Source: Mesorhizobium prunaredense
Lineage (GTDB): Bacteria; Pseudomonadota; Alphaproteobacteria; Rhizobiales; Rhizobiaceae
DNA: 64,000 nucleotides
NCBI RefSeq assembly: GCF_900156895.1
Contig: NZ_FTPD01000045.1
Coordinates: 256,997 to 320,996, forward strand
Direction: 5' to 3'
In this document: positions 1-7,689 of the stretch, piece after piece
Numbering within the stretch: position 1 is the stretch's first letter
Layout of the letters: each line of letters opens with the position of its first letter
Translations under genes and position numbers: made by a program
The notes under the pieces: model-generated
Told to the model about the DNA's origin: nothing
What the model saw: only the letters and a program-made list of their open reading frames with translations
The model's database searches: none

Positions 1-729
1 GTCACGTTCGCTTACCCGGGGCGTGAGCCTGCATTGAAGTGCCTCGATCTGTCCATCGCCGCGGGAGAGACAATAGCCATCATAGGTCCCAACGGCGCAG
101 GAAAGAGCACGGTGGCGCATTTGCTTATGCGATTGCATGAGCCTGCCAAGGGAAGCATCTTCATCGACGGCGTGGATATTGCCACGGTTTCCTTGCATAG
201 CCTGCGTAGCCAGATAGGGGTTGTGCCTCAGCACGTGCTGCTGTTCAACGCCAGCGTCCGCGACAACATCGCATATGGGCGGCCTGAGCCCACACAGGAT
301 GACGTTGAGGCGGCAGCACGGTCGGCCCGCGCGCATGATTTCATTATCCAATTGCCGCTTGGTTACCAGACGCCGATCGGCGATCGCGGCGTGCGGCTGT
401 CCGGAGGGCAACAGCAGCGGTTGGCATTGGCTCGGGCATTATTGAAAGATCCGCCGATTCTAATACTCGATGAAGCGACCGCTATGTTCGACCCAGAGGG
501 GGAGCGCGAGTTCCTGCAGGCTTGCGTGGATGTGCTGCGACAGAGGACGGTGCTTTTGATAACCCACCGGCCGGCGAGCCTGGCGCTGGCTGATCGGGTG
601 TTCAAGCTGGACGGACGGCATTATGACAAGCGCCGGGTAGTTCCAGCCTCACCGTCCCCAGACTGGGTCACTGGACCCGGTGCTTCGGAGACGATCGCTC
701 AGACGGCGCGGCCGACGGCGTGCCCGTAA
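1..729 (+). CDS. ABC transporter ATP-binding domain, 3' part (probable lasso peptide exporter D)
   Basis: This is the C-terminal nucleotide-binding domain of an ABC exporter; the reading frame is open at base 1, so the membrane domain lies outside the window. It shows Walker A (GPNGAGKST), Q-loop region (VVPQHVLLF), ABC signature (LSGGQQQR), Walker B (ILILDEATA) and the H-loop (LITHR). These are the MsbA/HlyB-type exporter motifs. It converges with the methyltransferase gene and overlaps its 3' end by about 30 bases. Lasso clusters usually carry an exporter called D that gives export and self-immunity, so its position suggests this job; the opposite strand means it is not in the same transcript. 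The family is secure and the lasso role is inferred. Confidence 0.85.
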   Translation, partial: VTFAYPGREPALKCLDLSIAAGETIAIIGPNGAGKSTVAHLLMRLHEPAKGSIFIDGVDIATVSLHSLRSQIGVVPQHVLLFNASVRDNIAYGRPEPTQDDVEAAARSARAHDFIIQLPLGYQTPIGDRGVRLSGGQQQRLALARALLKDPPILILDEATAMFDPEGEREFLQACVDVLRQRTVLLITHRPASLALADRVFKLDGRHYDKRRVVPASPSPDWVTGPGASETIAQTARPTACP

Positions 730-1490
730 GGAGACTCACGGTAATCGAAGAGTTCGAACCCAGCTTCCGCCAGTTCGGTGCGGATTTCAGCTTCGGTGAA
801 AAAATGATCGAACGTACTGGCGAGCGTATCACCGTACTCCACAGGATCACGGCTGCGCCGCAGATAGCGTACTTGACGAGCGAAGGCGTGGATCCAATCG
901 TGGCGTCGCGAGCGTTCGCGTCGGCAGAAAAAGGATAGCAGCAGAGGGGCTCCGGCGGCAACGCGCCTGCGCAGGGCAGTCAAGAAGGCGACCCGGTTTC
1001 CACGGCCGGGGATGTGCATATAGCCGCCCCAGCCAATAACAACGCCGTCATACTGACCATCTACGTCGTCGGGCACACGACCTGCGCCGGCAACGAAGAC
1101 TTTGCCCGGAAGCTGTTCGCGCTCCATAAGTTGCCGACAGCATTCGGCCAAGACCGGTGTACTGTCAAAAGCGTCCACATGATAACCCATGCGCGCCAAG
1201 GCGACCGGCTCGCGCCCGCCACCTGCTGCGCCGACGAGAATGGAACAACTGCTCGGGTAATAATCTGCTATTACCCGCTCCTCCCATGGCAGTAAGCCCG
1301 ATAGATTGTAGGCTTCGTCGCCGTATTTGCTCCAGCGGGCGTACTGAACACGCCCAACCTCATCCAGGTGCTGATTGTCTAATAAACCCAGCCACAATCC
1401 TTGTTGGAGGACTTCGAAACCGACTCCCAGGCGTCTAAACCAAGTGTCCCACGTAGAATAACAATGAGCGCGAATCGGAGTAGACCACAT
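699..1490 (-). CDS. class I SAM-dependent methyltransferase next to lasso genes
   Basis: A 263-residue protein with a Rossmann-type SAM site: motif I reads VGAAGGGREPVALA, followed by an acidic end of strand 2 (DAFDSTP) and a later DGVVIGWGGY stretch. The substrate cannot be told from sequence. It is the last gene of the minus-strand lasso cluster, directly after the precursor gene, so tailoring of the lasso peptide is a reasonable inference. The ATG at 1490 sits inside a copy of the repeat found around the precursor genes and has no clear ribosome site, so the first dozen residues may not be native; the family-like part begins near the YSTWDTW residues. Confidence 0.7.
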   Translation of the reverse strand: MWSTPIRAHCYSTWDTWFRRLGVGFEVLQQGLWLGLLDNQHLDEVGRVQYARWSKYGDEAYNLSGLLPWEERVIADYYPSSCSILVGAAGGGREPVALARMGYHVDAFDSTPVLAECCRQLMEREQLPGKVFVAGAGRVPDDVDGQYDGVVIGWGGYMHIPGRGNRVAFLTALRRRVAAGAPLLLSFFCRRERSRRHDWIHAFARQVRYLRRSRDPVEYGDTLASTFDHFFTEAEIRTELAEAGFELFDYRESPYGHAVGRAV

Positions 1491-1528
1491 TGGATGGACA
1501 ATGAGCGCGAATCAGAGCAGCTTGCTTA

Positions 1529-1687
1529 CTAAGATCTGCTTGGATTTATCGCTGAATTGTCTGTAGTAGGTCCGGATTTCTGAGTCACCTGCGCCATATG
1601 GCCCAGGGGTGTCAGTGTAGGTTTCTCGTAAACGCGCTTAACTGGAACAGTACGCATAGAATCGGCTTCCTTTTCGTTGCATTTCAT
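1529..1687 (-). CDS. lasso peptide precursor (gene A), intact copy
   Basis: A 52-residue peptide gene. The ATG at 1687 has a GGAGAAG ribosome site six bases upstream. The leader shows the lasso pattern Y20-x2-P23-x-L25-x3-G29-x5-T35, the recognition elements used by B1 proteins. With T35 as the conserved -2 Thr, the core would be residues 37-52, KSGPTTDNSAINPSRS, and a macrolactam from Lys37 to Asp43 would give a 7-residue ring; cutting one residue earlier gives 8. Asp43 is the only acidic residue in this part, so it is the likely ring acceptor. The last residue is Ser, which fits the HPr-like kinase gene in the cluster. It sits about 240 bases after gene C. The exact cut site and ring size are uncertain, since Lys or Gln is an unusual first core residue. 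Confidence 0.85.
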   Translation of the reverse strand: MKCNEKEADSMRTVPVKRVYEKPTLTPLGHMAQVTQKSGPTTDNSAINPSRS

Positions 1688-1792
1688 AAGGTGCTTCTCC
1701 AAAGATGTGCACCACCATCAAAATGTCCTAGTGGCATTAATTTACGATTACCCACTCCACATTGAGCGCGAATCGGAGTAGATTAGTTCTAT

Positions 1793-1899
1793 CTAAGGCC
1801 TGCTTGGATTGGTCGGTGATGTGTCCACAGTAGGTTCGGATTTCTGGGTCACCTGCGGCGTGTAGCCATAGAATCGGCATTCTTCTCGCTGCATTTCAT
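1793..1899 (-). pseudogene. lasso precursor gene, damaged second copy
   Basis: This copy keeps the GGAGAAG ribosome site, the ATG at 1899 and the first eleven codons (MKCSEKNADSM), then lacks about 52 bases relative to the intact copy. The deletion removes the Tyr-Pro-Leu-Gly part of the leader and shifts the frame, so translation from the ATG stops after about 16 codons. The core frame is still readable downstream as VTQ followed by KSEPTVDTSPTNPSRP, then a stop at 1793. The Thr-Gln junction and the Asp at core position 7 are conserved, but the final Ser is replaced by Pro. It lies 32 bases after the stop of gene C. I infer it is dead unless an unknown start is used. Confidence 0.8.
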
Positions 1900-1930
1900 G
1901 AGGTGCTTCTCCAAAGATGTGCACCCGCCC

Positions 1931-3841
1931 TCAGAATGTCCTAGTGGCATTGCCCAGGTTTTGCAACCAGATTTCCAGAAAAACCGGCTGCCACACGCCC
2001 CGCGCGTTGGCAAACCAGCGCGAATTGGCGGCCAGTGGTCTATCCCATTGTTTAGCTGCGCATTGCAACTTCACGTAGCGCTCCGAAGCCAGCCAAGTCG
2101 TATCTGACACCATATTCAGCAGAGCAGGCTGGCCCTTGGTCAGCAAGGTTATGAAATAGTCATCGAAAGCGGCTTTTGAGGCTCGACGCCGCACTTCTTC
2201 AGGCAAACGATGTCCAAGCGCGGCAACAAGAATGGCCTTGAGTGAAGGAGGCAGTTGTAGCCGTGTCTCGAAAGGAACAGACAGAACGAATTCGGCAAGG
2301 TTCTGGTCGAGGAAGGGGTGGCGCAATTCAACGCCTGCGTGTGCTGATAGACATTCCTCCTGCTCGATCCCGCGCAAAAACCCCGGCTCGGCGAGCCAAT
2401 TGCTGATCGAGTCGCGGGCAAGATCAGCGTAGACGGGCTTCTCCCCGGCGAACGCAGTTCGGTCCAGATAGGATTGATGCTTTTCCAACAGGCCGACGTT
2501 GATCCAGTCAAAGATTTCCCTGACGGGCTTTTCGCGCCCGCGCTGCAAAATCCGTATGACGCTTGGACTTATGGACTGGCGGACGAGCCGCTTGAGGCCG
2601 GACCGCGTGGCTTTTTCGCGAATCACCCTGGGATCATACAGGCAATATCGGATGGCGCTCAGGTAGCGACGCGAGCGCCAGAGATCCAGTTCGTAGTCCG
2701 GATCCCAAACGAGATCGTCCCCCCCTTGTCCGGTTAGGACAACCTTGCAGTTGCGATTCCGCAATAAAGCTGTGAGTTCCGAGCGTCGTTGCCAATAGAT
2801 TTCTGGGGTGGGAGCGTCAATCTTCTGCAGTTCCCTCAATAGCCCAGGCGCGAAATTTTCGCATGGCGCGACGGCACGGAGATGCTCGAAACCGGTCTGT
2901 GCGGCAACCGCATCACTGTAAACGCTTTCATCGCAGGCGAATTCGGGATAGGTTTGGGAGATGGTGACGGGCCGTGGTGAAGACGGCGCCCGCGACTTGA
3001 AAATGTCGGCCGCAGCCAGCACGACCGCGGACGAGTCGTAGCCGCCGCTCAGTTCCATGGCCGCCAAAGCATCCATGTCCAGCCGTCGCCGCACGCTCTC
3101 ACGAAACAGGAAGTAGAATTGTTCGGCGCACTCACCAGCCGAACCGCGAAAATCCTCAGGCGGTGCAGATGCCGGCCAAAAACGCTCCTGATACAAGCGA
3201 TCGTTGGCGGCGATGAGGAAATGTCCCGCTCGTAAGCGATTCACTCCAAGGAAAAATGTTTCTTCGAAGGCGCGGTGTACGCCGCGATAAAGATAATCCG
3301 CTATTACCCCATCATGCGGCTCGGCGGTCACTCCAGGAAGCCGCAGCAGTTGCTTAGGCTCCGAACCAAAGCGAATTCCGTCAGAATCCGTGTGGTAGAA
3401 GAATGGCTTTACTCCGAAAGGGTCACGCGCCGCGAACAGCCGTCCTTTTCGTTCGTCCCAGACAGCGAAAGCAAAGTCACCACGGAGCTTGAGCACCGCC
3501 TGCTCGCCCCAGCGCTGGTAGGCGGCAAGCAATAATTCGGCGTCGGACGGGGTGTCCCTGAACCAGGAGACGGAACCGAGAGCCCGCCAAAGTTCGGCAT
3601 GATTGTACAAACGCGCATCGGCCACCAGGCCGCAGGAGCCGTCCGGCAGCCAAATCGGCTGCGTCTTGTTGCGCTCGCGTTCGCTCAGAATGAGCTGGGC
3701 ATGCCCGAAAGCAATATTCTTCCGTGCCCCAGCAAAGAGTCCGTCGGGGCCGCGGTGTCGGATCACCTCCAGCATACCTTCAACCAAGTCGCGGGGTGCC
3801 GGCCTCGAACCCCAGTGGGCGATGCCTGCTATGCCGGCCAT
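1931..3841 (-). CDS. lasso peptide cyclase, asparagine-synthetase-like (gene C)
   Basis: A 636-residue AsnB-like protein with an N-terminal class II glutaminase fold and a C-terminal ATP-pyrophosphatase domain. The PP-loop SGGYDSS begins at residue 265. In the lasso family this domain adenylates the Asp or Glu side chain of the core, which the freed N-terminus then attacks. Residue 2 is Ala rather than the glutaminase Cys, so glutamine hydrolysis is not expected, in keeping with a cyclase role. I chose the ATG at 3841, two bases after the stop of the kinase gene, because the conserved AGIAGIAHW start follows; an upstream open stretch to 4009 lies inside the kinase gene. The 3' end is copied in front of the intact precursor gene. 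Confidence 0.9.
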   Translation of the reverse strand: MAGIAGIAHWGSRPAPRDLVEGMLEVIRHRGPDGLFAGARKNIAFGHAQLILSERERNKTQPIWLPDGSCGLVADARLYNHAELWRALGSVSWFRDTPSDAELLLAAYQRWGEQAVLKLRGDFAFAVWDERKGRLFAARDPFGVKPFFYHTDSDGIRFGSEPKQLLRLPGVTAEPHDGVIADYLYRGVHRAFEETFFLGVNRLRAGHFLIAANDRLYQERFWPASAPPEDFRGSAGECAEQFYFLFRESVRRRLDMDALAAMELSGGYDSSAVVLAAADIFKSRAPSSPRPVTISQTYPEFACDESVYSDAVAAQTGFEHLRAVAPCENFAPGLLRELQKIDAPTPEIYWQRRSELTALLRNRNCKVVLTGQGGDDLVWDPDYELDLWRSRRYLSAIRYCLYDPRVIREKATRSGLKRLVRQSISPSVIRILQRGREKPVREIFDWINVGLLEKHQSYLDRTAFAGEKPVYADLARDSISNWLAEPGFLRGIEQEECLSAHAGVELRHPFLDQNLAEFVLSVPFETRLQLPPSLKAILVAALGHRLPEEVRRRASKAAFDDYFITLLTKGQPALLNMVSDTTWLASERYVKLQCAAKQWDRPLAANSRWFANARGVWQPVFLEIWLQNLGNATRTF

Positions 3842-3843
3842 CT

Positions 3844-4680
3844 TCAGGTTTCCGCTGGCTGTGAAACGGCTTGGAATGCTTGCTCGGCAATCATTTCCCT
3901 GACTGCGGCTACACTGGCATTGAGACGGGGCAGAGCGTCTGGCACCACCAGATCGTAAGAGGGAACAGCACGCGCGATGCTGGTATATGCCGCGAACTGC
4001 GTCGCCCATGCTGTCTTTATGCTGATCTCACCGAAACCGTGAACAAGCAGTCGCTTCAGGCAGTCCGCGCCGTTTAATGGTGTGCGGCAGGCGCTTTCCA
4101 AACTGTCTTGCCTGGAGAGGAAATACAATCCCCGCAGCGGTAGCATGTCATCTTGGCCGAGCGGTACGGTCACGATGTCACTCTGCATTCGGCAAGGCAG
4201 CAGATCATCAGCCACCGCGCGCAGGTCAAATCTCTCGAGACAGGAGGAAAGGGTGGACTTGCCGGCGCCGCTCGCTCCGACAAATGCATAGACCCCCGCT
4301 GGGGTCGCCACCGCTGAAGCGTGAAGTGTAACTTTCCCCTGAAGTGCAGCCAAAAATGGGAGAACACGACGCATGCACGCGGCGCGGTCCGGCCATTGCT
4401 CCGAGCCTTCTTCGATTGCAGCCCATCGGCCATCCTCTGCAATACTCCCCCTCAGGCCCGTAGCGGGATGGAATGGAACCCCGATTGCTTTTCCCGCTGA
4501 CGGGGCGAAGTTGGTGCGTCCCTGGCGGTAAAAAAGGATCTCCACATCCAGGTCGTAGTAGCCACATTGCGCCAGACCAGGAACAGGCTGATTGCTGAAC
4601 ACTCGGGCGCCGGCCAGGAGGCCGACGAATGCGCAAGAATTTTTTGATTTCGGCGGAGCGCCCGCTGTCAATTTTGGCAA
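3844..4680 (-). CDS. HPr-kinase-like lasso tailoring kinase (gene K)
   Basis: A 278-residue protein with HPr(Ser) kinase/phosphatase C-terminal features: HASAV at 120-124, a P-loop GASGAGKS at 135-142 and an acidic ADDLLP at 157-162. Related kinases in lasso clusters (the ThcoK and PadeK type) phosphorylate the C-terminal Ser of the precursor, and the intact precursor here ends in Ser. The gene overlaps the end of B2 by 13 bases and is followed after two bases by gene C, so it is translationally linked to both. The start is a TTG at 4680; a second TTG lies at 4671 and no ATG is available nearby. It could instead act on another small molecule or protein, but the context argues for the peptide. 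Confidence 0.85.
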   Translation of the reverse strand: MPKLTAGAPPKSKNSCAFVGLLAGARVFSNQPVPGLAQCGYYDLDVEILFYRQGRTNFAPSAGKAIGVPFHPATGLRGSIAEDGRWAAIEEGSEQWPDRAACMRRVLPFLAALQGKVTLHASAVATPAGVYAFVGASGAGKSTLSSCLERFDLRAVADDLLPCRMQSDIVTVPLGQDDMLPLRGLYFLSRQDSLESACRTPLNGADCLKRLLVHGFGEISIKTAWATQFAAYTSIARAVPSYDLVVPDALPRLNASVAAVREMIAEQAFQAVSQPAET

Positions 4681-5111
4681 TGCCGTTCACTGAAATTCTT
4701 GAGTGGAATGAAATCAGAACTCAATGGGTCACTCAGACCGGGAACACCTTCGAGCCAAGCGTGCGCCTCGACAGTTGCATCACCTTTCCGAACCCCGAAT
4801 CGAAGGCTGGCGTGGCAACCCTGCTTCGCAAGGAGGGATTGCAAGGTTAAAGCGCGCTCCAAACAGGTCATCCGTTTGACATGCCTGTTTGCCATCGCAT
4901 TCACCAACCAAGCCAGGCGTTCGACCTGGACCTGCGACAGCCGGGATTCTCCCGTCGAGCGGTTGGTGACGAAGAGACGGTTGCGATAAGGCGTTCTGAG
5001 GATTCCCGCAATCCATAGCATCCTCAGCCATGCATCGGCCGCAATAAACCTTTCAGGCCATGATAGACGGGCTAGCTTCTGCACAATGTGCTCACGAGCC
5101 GTCTCGACCAT
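4668..5111 (-). CDS. lasso leader peptidase, transglutaminase-like (gene B2)
   Basis: A 147-residue protein of the lasso B2 family, which removes the leader peptide with a Cys-His-Asp triad. The candidate residues are Cys83 in RMTCLERALT, His117 in EAHAWLEG and Asp128 in LSDPL, in the expected order and spacing. The split form of B, with a separate B1, is seen here because this protein lacks an N-terminal PqqD-like domain. The ATG at 5111 overlaps the end of B1 by 20 bases and the gene overlaps the kinase start, which shows a tightly packed operon. Confidence 0.92.
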   Translation of the reverse strand: MVETAREHIVQKLARLSWPERFIAADAWLRMLWIAGILRTPYRNRLFVTNRSTGESRLSQVQVERLAWLVNAMANRHVKRMTCLERALTLQSLLAKQGCHASLRFGVRKGDATVEAHAWLEGVPGLSDPLSSDFIPLKNFSERHCQN

Positions 5112-5373
5112 CTACTGTTTCCAATAGTCCCTGTTCGACCAGATCCTTGACAAATCCTTGAATATCTCGCTCAGCGATTTCTCTCGAGATCGCGTATTCT
5201 AGCGTGATCTCATGCGTCAATTCTTCTACCGTACTGGGTCGTTTCATCAAGATAGACAAAATGCTATCTCCTACAGAATTGGCAGAGAAATATCCGCCCG
5301 AATCCAAGTTGAGCAATACCGATTGCTTTTCCAATCCCGTATATAGGACAGGCTCACGGATTTTATAATACAT
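5092..5373 (-). CDS. PqqD-like RiPP recognition element (lasso B1)
   Basis: A 93-residue PqqD/RRE-fold protein beginning MYYKIREPVLYTGL. Such B1 proteins bind the leader of the precursor through its Tyr-Pro-Leu motif and hand it to the B2 peptidase. The pattern of an N-terminal beta hairpin (LLNLDSGGYFSANSVG) followed by helices (EELTHEITLEY, ERDIQGFVKDLVEQGLL) is typical. The frame continues upstream to a GTG at 5490, but that extension has no family character, so I chose the ATG at 5373. It is the first gene of the minus-strand lasso operon. Confidence 0.9.
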   Translation of the reverse strand: MYYKIREPVLYTGLEKQSVLLNLDSGGYFSANSVGDSILSILMKRPSTVEELTHEITLEYAISREIAERDIQGFVKDLVEQGLLETVDGRDGS

Positions 5374-5948
5374 CACGGTCCAATGAAATCTTCGTGAAGA
5401 CGTTTGAGCACCAGTTCCAGTTGGCCGATGTACGTTGATGGCTCCGATTTCGCACCGGATTTCTAACGCTAACAGCTTCCCTGCAGCCACAACTCGCGAT
5501 AACCAAATGGTAGCTTGCTGCCGTTCCTTTTTCCAGCCATCGACGCATGAAATATCACCTTGGAAGACGCATCACCTCTGGCAGTGTTGTGCTTCCGGTG
5601 TGGTTAACAATCCGTCGCCGGCGATCGGGATATCAAGGCATGGTCAAGGCGGGTCATTGCCTGATTTCTGGTGGTGGCGGAAGCATTGCGCGTGGCGATG
5701 GGCTTTGCAATCGCGTTCCTGAGCGATCAATCCAAGTCGCCGAGGTATTTCGGGACGCGTTCCACCGGAAAGACAATCGATGACGGCTTAGTGTGGCTTA
5801 TGATTGGGGCTGCGCTGGGCAAGCGACAGAGATCAGCCGCGCGGTGGCGGCGAAAACGGACACCTAGCGTTGGCCTTGACGCGCACCTTTGAGCCGCCAA
5901 GGTGGAACTTCGTCGCCGCTGTGTGGCGAAGATCGGGGAAGTGCAAAT
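5374..5948. other. gap between lasso operon and integrase, no clear gene
   Basis: I read all frames here for a second lasso precursor and found no Tyr-Pro-Leu-Gly-Thr leader. A plus-strand open stretch at 5671-5892 has no recognisable family. The gap must hold the promoter of the lasso operon and perhaps an attachment site next to the integrase, but I cannot point to either. Confidence 0.5.
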
Positions 5949-7229
5949 CTAGTCGGTCTTCATCTCGTGCATAGATGTGCCAATACCGTTGAGCGACCAA
6001 CGTCCTCGGCAACCCACGCAGGGTCTTTTCACCTTCAGGGCCGGAGCCTTCGCCGTGATCCGCTCAGCCGCCTCGGCTTGGAAGTCGGGGTGATGATGAT
6101 AATAGGTCGAGCGGAGAACCGCCTCCGTCATGCCAAGAAAGTCGGCGGCCGTCGAAAGGCTTGCGCCGTTCTGCATCAACCACGTCGCGGCGGTGTGACG
6201 AAGAACGTGAGGCGTCACGTCGGTTTCGAACTTGCCGTCTTCGTTGTACCAGCCAAGCCCGGCCGCCTCGACGACGGAGGCGAATGCTTTTCGTATCGAG
6301 CCGATGGCCTCGCCCTCCCACTCGACGACGAAGTCGTGCGCGACCATGCGGCCGACGTTGCGGCTCTTGTAGCGGCTCTCATATTTCAAGAAGACCGGCG
6401 TCCGCGCCCACCGGCGCAAATGCGCAAGCAGGCGATCGGGGAGCCGCACCGGCGGCTGTCGCTTCTTGGTCTCACGCTCGCCGTCGGCGCGACGATAGAA
6501 CACGCCGCGATCGAGGTCGACGTAGCCCCGACCCTCCGTCGGTCGAATAGCGGCGTTACAGACCGCACCGGAGCGCGTTCCGGTATACAGCGCCACAAGA
6601 ATGAACCGGGCGACGTGTTGGCCTGTCCGGCGATCGCTGGCTTTGCCTTTCCATGTCTGCCGCATTCGCCATGCCGCGAGGATCAATCGCGCGGCTTCGC
6701 CCCGCGTGAGCCAGCGCTGGCGCCCCACGGACTTCTCCGGCATGACGATTGCCGGGATCGAAGTCACATAGCCTTCGGCATAATGGTGCTTTAGGGCGGC
6801 GCGGAGGTCTTCTAGCTTTCGACGCGCCGCCGGAGCCGTAGGCGATTGCTTGACGTAATCGCGGCAGAGTTGACCATTGATATCGGCCACCATCAAGCGG
6901 CCAAAAAACTTGTTGATGGCGGAGAGCCGCGCGAGCGTTTCGCCCGGCGCGGCATGAGTTGGCGCGACTTCGTTCGCGTAGACGATGATAACGTCGGCGA
7001 CTTTTACTTGATCGGGATCACGGTTCCGTTGCCGCGACGGGGTGTGTTTTTCCGCGAGGTAGCTTTGCAGGCGATTCTCAGCCTCGCCAAGGTCATTTCG
7101 GCCGCATCCTGTGCTAATTCGCCTTCCGTTATCTTCGATGTACCAGCTTGCGTTGCTCCGGAGCTTCCCGTCGGGTTTGCGGCTTTCCTTCCGCCAGACA
7201 AGGCGGGCTCCTTTGCTTTGACGCGGCAT
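5949..7229 (-). CDS. tyrosine-type site-specific integrase
   Basis: A 426-residue phage/island-type integrase. The catalytic region shows an Arg in LYTGTRSGAV, the HVLRHTAATW box (His and Arg) and a Tyr in LRSTYYHHHP near the C-terminus, the tyrosine recombinase pattern. The N-terminal part has a basic arm-binding segment followed by a core-binding domain (DVIIVYANEVAPTHA). Such enzymes integrate and excise genomic islands or prophages. It lies just upstream of the lasso operon in the same orientation, with an Xis-like gene overlapping its start, so the lasso genes may be cargo of the same element. It appears full length. Confidence 0.9.
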   Translation of the reverse strand: MPRQSKGARLVWRKESRKPDGKLRSNASWYIEDNGRRISTGCGRNDLGEAENRLQSYLAEKHTPSRQRNRDPDQVKVADVIIVYANEVAPTHAAPGETLARLSAINKFFGRLMVADINGQLCRDYVKQSPTAPAARRKLEDLRAALKHHYAEGYVTSIPAIVMPEKSVGRQRWLTRGEAARLILAAWRMRQTWKGKASDRRTGQHVARFILVALYTGTRSGAVCNAAIRPTEGRGYVDLDRGVFYRRADGERETKKRQPPVRLPDRLLAHLRRWARTPVFLKYESRYKSRNVGRMVAHDFVVEWEGEAIGSIRKAFASVVEAAGLGWYNEDGKFETDVTPHVLRHTAATWLMQNGASLSTAADFLGMTEAVLRSTYYHHHPDFQAEAAERITAKAPALKVKRPCVGCRGRWSLNGIGTSMHEMKTD

Positions 7230-7444
7230 AGCTCTCTCATGCGCTCGATCGCGGCCAAGGTGGTATATTCCTTGTTGGCGATTATCTCTGTGGTAAGGCG
7301 ACCTGCGTCGCGCTCCTTTCGAAGACTTGACGCACCGATCGACCCATCGGGAAACGCGATCTTGGCCGCAAGGTGGAGCCGGATGGGCGCTTCAACGTGG
7401 TAATCGGAAAAGCTCTTTGGCTCCAACTCTCTGAACCGGCTCAT
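7004..7444 (-). CDS. Xis-like small DNA-binding protein upstream of integrase
   Basis: A 146-residue protein whose first 80 residues resemble the small helix-turn-helix proteins paired with rhizobial island integrases (KIAFPDGSIGASSLRKER, then GRLTTEIIANKEYTTLAAIE and RMRELCR). The last 60 residues are low in family character and lie in the region that also encodes the integrase N-terminus, an overlap of about 225 bases in another frame. A role as excisionase or directionality factor is inferred from this pairing. Confidence 0.65.
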   Translation of the reverse strand: MSRFRELEPKSFSDYHVEAPIRLHLAAKIAFPDGSIGASSLRKERDAGRLTTEIIANKEYTTLAAIERMRELCRVKAKEPALSGGRKAANPTGSSGATQAGTSKITEGELAQDAAEMTLARLRIACKATSRKNTPRRGNGTVIPIK

Positions 7445-7689
7445 ATTTTCCTCGTACTATGCCTCAACGACCAACCTGCTCCAGCACGAAAACTAGACCT
7501 CGATCTTTCTTTCTAACCCGCTGTTTTCGGTTCCCGGAAATGGGGTAATTAAGAACTATTCTCGGTCACCTGATTAAGGAGCCCGACTCGGAGGCTATTT
7601 CATTTTCTATCAAAATGGTGATCGACAGTTTCGTAAAGAACTCCAACCCTGTTTTTCACAGCAAAAACACTCGCAAATTCCCGCCGTCG

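Larger units (their letters stand above)
1490..1951. repeat. tandem duplication spanning the end of gene C and the precursor gene
   Basis: Two diverged direct copies, about 1757-1951 and 1490-1738, each begin with the last codons and stop of gene C (AATGCCACTAGGACATT), then share the ribosome site, precursor start and core region, and end with a CGATTCGCGCTCA tail. A third copy of the tail alone lies near 1462-1483, inside the predicted start of the methyltransferase. The unit therefore arose by duplication of a C-A junction fragment. Confidence 0.85.

Noticed and set aside
1460..1960. Repeats near the precursor genes considered as a CRISPR array
   Set aside because: The units are long, few and diverged, and carry a coding region; there is no regular repeat-spacer pattern and no cas gene.
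5363..5548. Minus-strand open frame of 61 codons upstream of B1, considered as a lasso precursor
   Set aside because: It lacks the Tyr-Pro-Leu-Gly-Thr leader pattern and overlaps the start of B1; the true precursor is after gene C.
5889..6794. Plus-strand open frame of 301 codons
   Set aside because: Antisense shadow of the integrase gene.
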